Below, in pieces: positions 14,944 through 16,953 of a DNA stretch of 16,953 nt. The notes under the pieces were generated by a model, which saw nothing but the letters and a program-made list of their open reading frames with translations, had not been told where the DNA came from and searched no databases. Source of the stretch: JARYMI01 sp037444845 (GTDB lineage Bacteria > Acidobacteriota > Aminicenantia > Aminicenantales > UBA8522); the NCBI GenBank assembly GCA_037444845.1, contig JBBILQ010000058.1, positions 1 to 16,953 on the forward strand, given 5' to 3'. The stretch's first letter is position 1. Every line of letters begins with the position of its first letter. Made by a program: the position numbers and the translations under genes.

Positions 14944-16740
14944 TCATTGGCGGGCATAGTCCGGGTCGCTTTCTTCTCCATATTCATTAACAGCGGTTAT
15001 TTTGTAAAGAAAATTCTCATCGGCCAGAAGACCGCGGCGTTCGAATTGAAAAGTTCTGCTGTCAACCTCAACATGGAGAGCGAATTTCGCCCCCTTTTCC
15101 CTGAGGCGCAAGGCATAAATACGGTAAGCGATGATTTTTCCTTGATTACGGGCATTGCTCCTCCAGGTCAGGCGGTCGATGTATTCCTTGAAGAAGCCAA
15201 AGTTATTTTCAAGTCTTTTTATGGCAAAATGGGAAGGAGGATAGATTTTGTTAAGAGGATAATAAGCCGCTTTCAGGGCATCCGGGATCCCCCAGCCAAT
15301 AAAATTATCAGGGCTAGAGGAATTCTTTGCCGTAAGCTTCAGGGCGAAAATGATATCACTGTTTGTCCAGGTGGGGTTAGCTTCGAGGATGAGGGCGGCC
15401 GTTCCACCTGTAAGAGGGCAGGAAAAAGATGTCCCGGAAACATAGGCATAGCTATCAGTTTTTCCAGTGGTTGCGGTATAAACAGATTTTCCCTGGGCCA
15501 TAACATCGGGTTTAATTCTTCCGTCTGCAGTGGGACCCATGGAGCTGAAAGTCACTCTAATCCCCTCGGAATCGACGGCTCCTACGGCGAGCACCCAGAA
15601 GCTGTCGGCTGGTGCAACCAGTGTGTTTTTGGGAGATGAAGCCACTCCTTCGTTTCCGGCAGAGTTGACGATGAGGACGCCGCGGCTGGCGGCGATGTTA
15701 GCACCGCGAGTGACAACGGTCGTTTCTCCATCCATATTTTTCCAGGTATAATCGGTCTCGCCATGGGTGAATTGATCGCGATATCCAAGAGAACTGCTGA
15801 TGATACGAACGCCAAGACCTTCAGCCCATTCGGCACCAGCTATCCAGTGGTCCTCTTCGATATGTCGCTCCCATTCTGTATTTTCTGTTTTGGCTAAAAG
15901 GAAACTTGCCCCATAGGCAGGTCCGATGAGTTTTCCTGGATGAAAACCAGCGATAACGCCCAGAGTCTGGGTGCCATGCGTTCCTGAGCCCATCTGTCCG
16001 GGCTCATCAAAGACGTTAGGGTCATTGTTGACAAAATCCCAGGTGGCAAGGATTGGAAGATGACTGAAGGCCTCGTGGTTCAGTTTGTTAAAACCGGCAT
16101 CGAGCATACCGATGAGAACCCCTTTTCCGCTTAACCCCATATCGTGGAGAGAAGGAACATTGAGCTGAGCAACCTGGGAATAGGAGGGTCCATAATCGAA
16201 TACATGAGCTGTTGGGAGAGGCAATGATTTTTTTGGGAAAGGGATTTCTTCTGGGGGAGGTTCTTTAAAGCGACGAACAATGACTTCCTCAATTTTCAGA
16301 ACAAAAGGAAATTCAGCGATTTTTTTAAGGTAAGCTCCTGAAGTTTCGATGGACACCGCGTTCAGCCACCTGGAGGAGTGGCGGAAGCGAGAGGCAAAAG
16401 GCTTAATTTTTTCAATATATTTTTCATAGACAGGAATGTCAAATTCATCGACGAGGTCATCCGGGGAACGATGACGGAGGCGTCTTATTATGTTCTCTGA
16501 GTTTAGAGTGCTGCGGACTGACAGCATCTTTTGGGCAGGGTCGGGTCCTTTATCCTTAAAATAAACCCAGGCAGCGCACAGGGCTCTTTCATCTCTTTCT
16601 AATCTTTTTCTTAGTTTGAGTGAAATTTTATCTGTCTGACCGGATAACCATGGAGAAATAAAAATCAGTGTCCAGCTTATGATTAAAAATAATAAATAAA
16701 AAATCCTTATACGTGGGGTAGCGGCAACTGATACTTTCAT
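14944..16740 (-). CDS. Secreted subtilisin-like serine protease (S8)
   Basis: A 598-residue protein. A basic start and hydrophobic core (residues 1 to about 35) form a signal peptide or anchor. A pro-region of about 150 residues follows, and the S8 catalytic domain begins near 195. The triad is complete: Asp214 in GMLDAGF, His255 in GTHGTQTLGV and Ser438 in SGTSFSCP, with the oxyanion Asn363 in NSAGNEG. After the catalytic domain (ending near 495), the last 95 residues look like a beta-sandwich, possibly fibronectin-III-like (IDRLTWRSN, YRIYALR, YKITAVNEYGEESDP). It probably degrades proteins outside the cell or in the periplasm, which would suit an amino-acid-degrading lifestyle. Its ATG overlaps the stop of an upstream reading frame (ATGA), suggesting co-transcription from beyond the window. 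Confidence 0.9.
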   Translation of the reverse strand: MKVSVAATPRIRIFYLLFLIISWTLIFISPWLSGQTDKISLKLRKRLERDERALCAAWVYFKDKGPDPAQKMLSVRSTLNSENIIRRLRHRSPDDLVDEFDIPVYEKYIEKIKPFASRFRHSSRWLNAVSIETSGAYLKKIAEFPFVLKIEEVIVRRFKEPPPEEIPFPKKSLPLPTAHVFDYGPSYSQVAQLNVPSLHDMGLSGKGVLIGMLDAGFNKLNHEAFSHLPILATWDFVNNDPNVFDEPGQMGSGTHGTQTLGVIAGFHPGKLIGPAYGASFLLAKTENTEWERHIEEDHWIAGAEWAEGLGVRIISSSLGYRDQFTHGETDYTWKNMDGETTVVTRGANIAASRGVLIVNSAGNEGVASSPKNTLVAPADSFWVLAVGAVDSEGIRVTFSSMGPTADGRIKPDVMAQGKSVYTATTGKTDSYAYVSGTSFSCPLTGGTAALILEANPTWTNSDIIFALKLTAKNSSSPDNFIGWGIPDALKAAYYPLNKIYPPSHFAIKRLENNFGFFKEYIDRLTWRSNARNQGKIIAYRIYALRLREKGAKFALHVEVDSRTFQFERRGLLADENFLYKITAVNEYGEESDPDYARQ

Positions 16741-16910
16741 CTTTCAAGCTCTTTTTTTAAAAGCCTCTCCAAATCGAGGGCAATTCTCCTTTCCCCTTTA
16801 TAGGTTTTGTGGAGGGCTTCCCACTCCATATCCTTTTCAGAGAAGAAATATACTGCAATATCCACATCCTTCCTTCCCTCAAAATATTTCTTAAGAAGTT
16901 CTAACCTGGA
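16737..16910 (-). pseudogene. Tail of a nucleotidyltransferase (MNT)-like gene
   Basis: The minus strand upstream of the protease encodes LELLKKYFEGRKDVDIAVYF followed by a charged helix rich in Leu, Lys and Glu, ending LLKKELER. DVDIAV is the metal-binding aspartate pair of small MNT/DNA-polymerase-beta-like nucleotidyltransferases, some of which pair with HEPN proteins. In that family a glycine-serine motif (GSRARG-like) comes about ten residues before it, but here KKYFEGRK leads straight into DVDIA, so that motif seems deleted. There is an in-frame TAG at 16913-16911 and no ATG before the motif. The TGA at 16739-16737 overlaps the protease ATG. Probably a decayed gene, though a non-standard start cannot be excluded. 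Confidence 0.5.
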
Positions 16911-16953
16911 CTATTCACGAAATGAAAGGAAAAAATCCCCTCTCCCCATGTGG

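Overview
The window looks like a chromosomal stretch of a Gram-negative (diderm), probably amino-acid-using bacterium. It has a TPR lipoprotein, a secreted subtilisin-like protease, a small outer-membrane beta-barrel and a CBM9-like/DUF5916 protein. That combination reminds me of Acidobacteriota or Candidatus Aminicenantes genomes. The taxonomic guess rests on gene types only and is weak. No rRNA, tRNA, CRISPR array or replication origin was recognised.

Layout. 334-1467 (-): a saccharopine-dehydrogenase-family enzyme that most resembles lysine 6-dehydrogenase, with its own candidate promoter. 1974-3530 (-): TPR lipoprotein. 4042-4545 (+): secreted COMT-like methyltransferase that has lost its SAM-binding core, overlapping 4538-6667 (+), a DUF5916 outer-membrane-type protein. 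6735-6818 (-): possible zinc-ribbon gene scar. 6872-12368 (-): a tight five-gene operon. 12948-14246: dead ISL3-family insertion sequence. 14251-14841 (-): beta-barrel protein. 14944-16740 (-): S8 protease, preceded by the tail of a nucleotidyltransferase-like remnant that overlaps its start codon.

The centre of interest is the five-gene operon, read in transcription order: a divergent KamA-type radical-SAM aminomutase, PcaI-like and PcaJ-like 3-oxoadipate CoA-transferase subunits, a class III aminotransferase and a PcaF-like 3-oxoadipyl-CoA thiolase. The genes overlap or lie within 10 bases of each other, behind a good sigma-70-type promoter whose -10 box sits in a perfect 8+8 palindrome. 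No protocatechuate or catechol genes are present to supply 3-oxoadipate. The logical supplier is the aminomutase plus the aminotransferase: alpha-aminoadipate to beta-aminoadipate to 3-oxoadipate, then 3-oxoadipyl-CoA, then acetyl-CoA plus succinyl-CoA. In the aminomutase, the position of the aspartate that holds the distal amino group of lysine in classical KamA (D293) carries Arg387, and the second aspartate (D330) is Thr424. This suggests a substrate with a distal carboxylate. The lysine-6-dehydrogenase-like gene in the same window could lead from lysine towards alpha-aminoadipate. The sequence features are seen directly. The pathway is an inference that needs biochemical proof.
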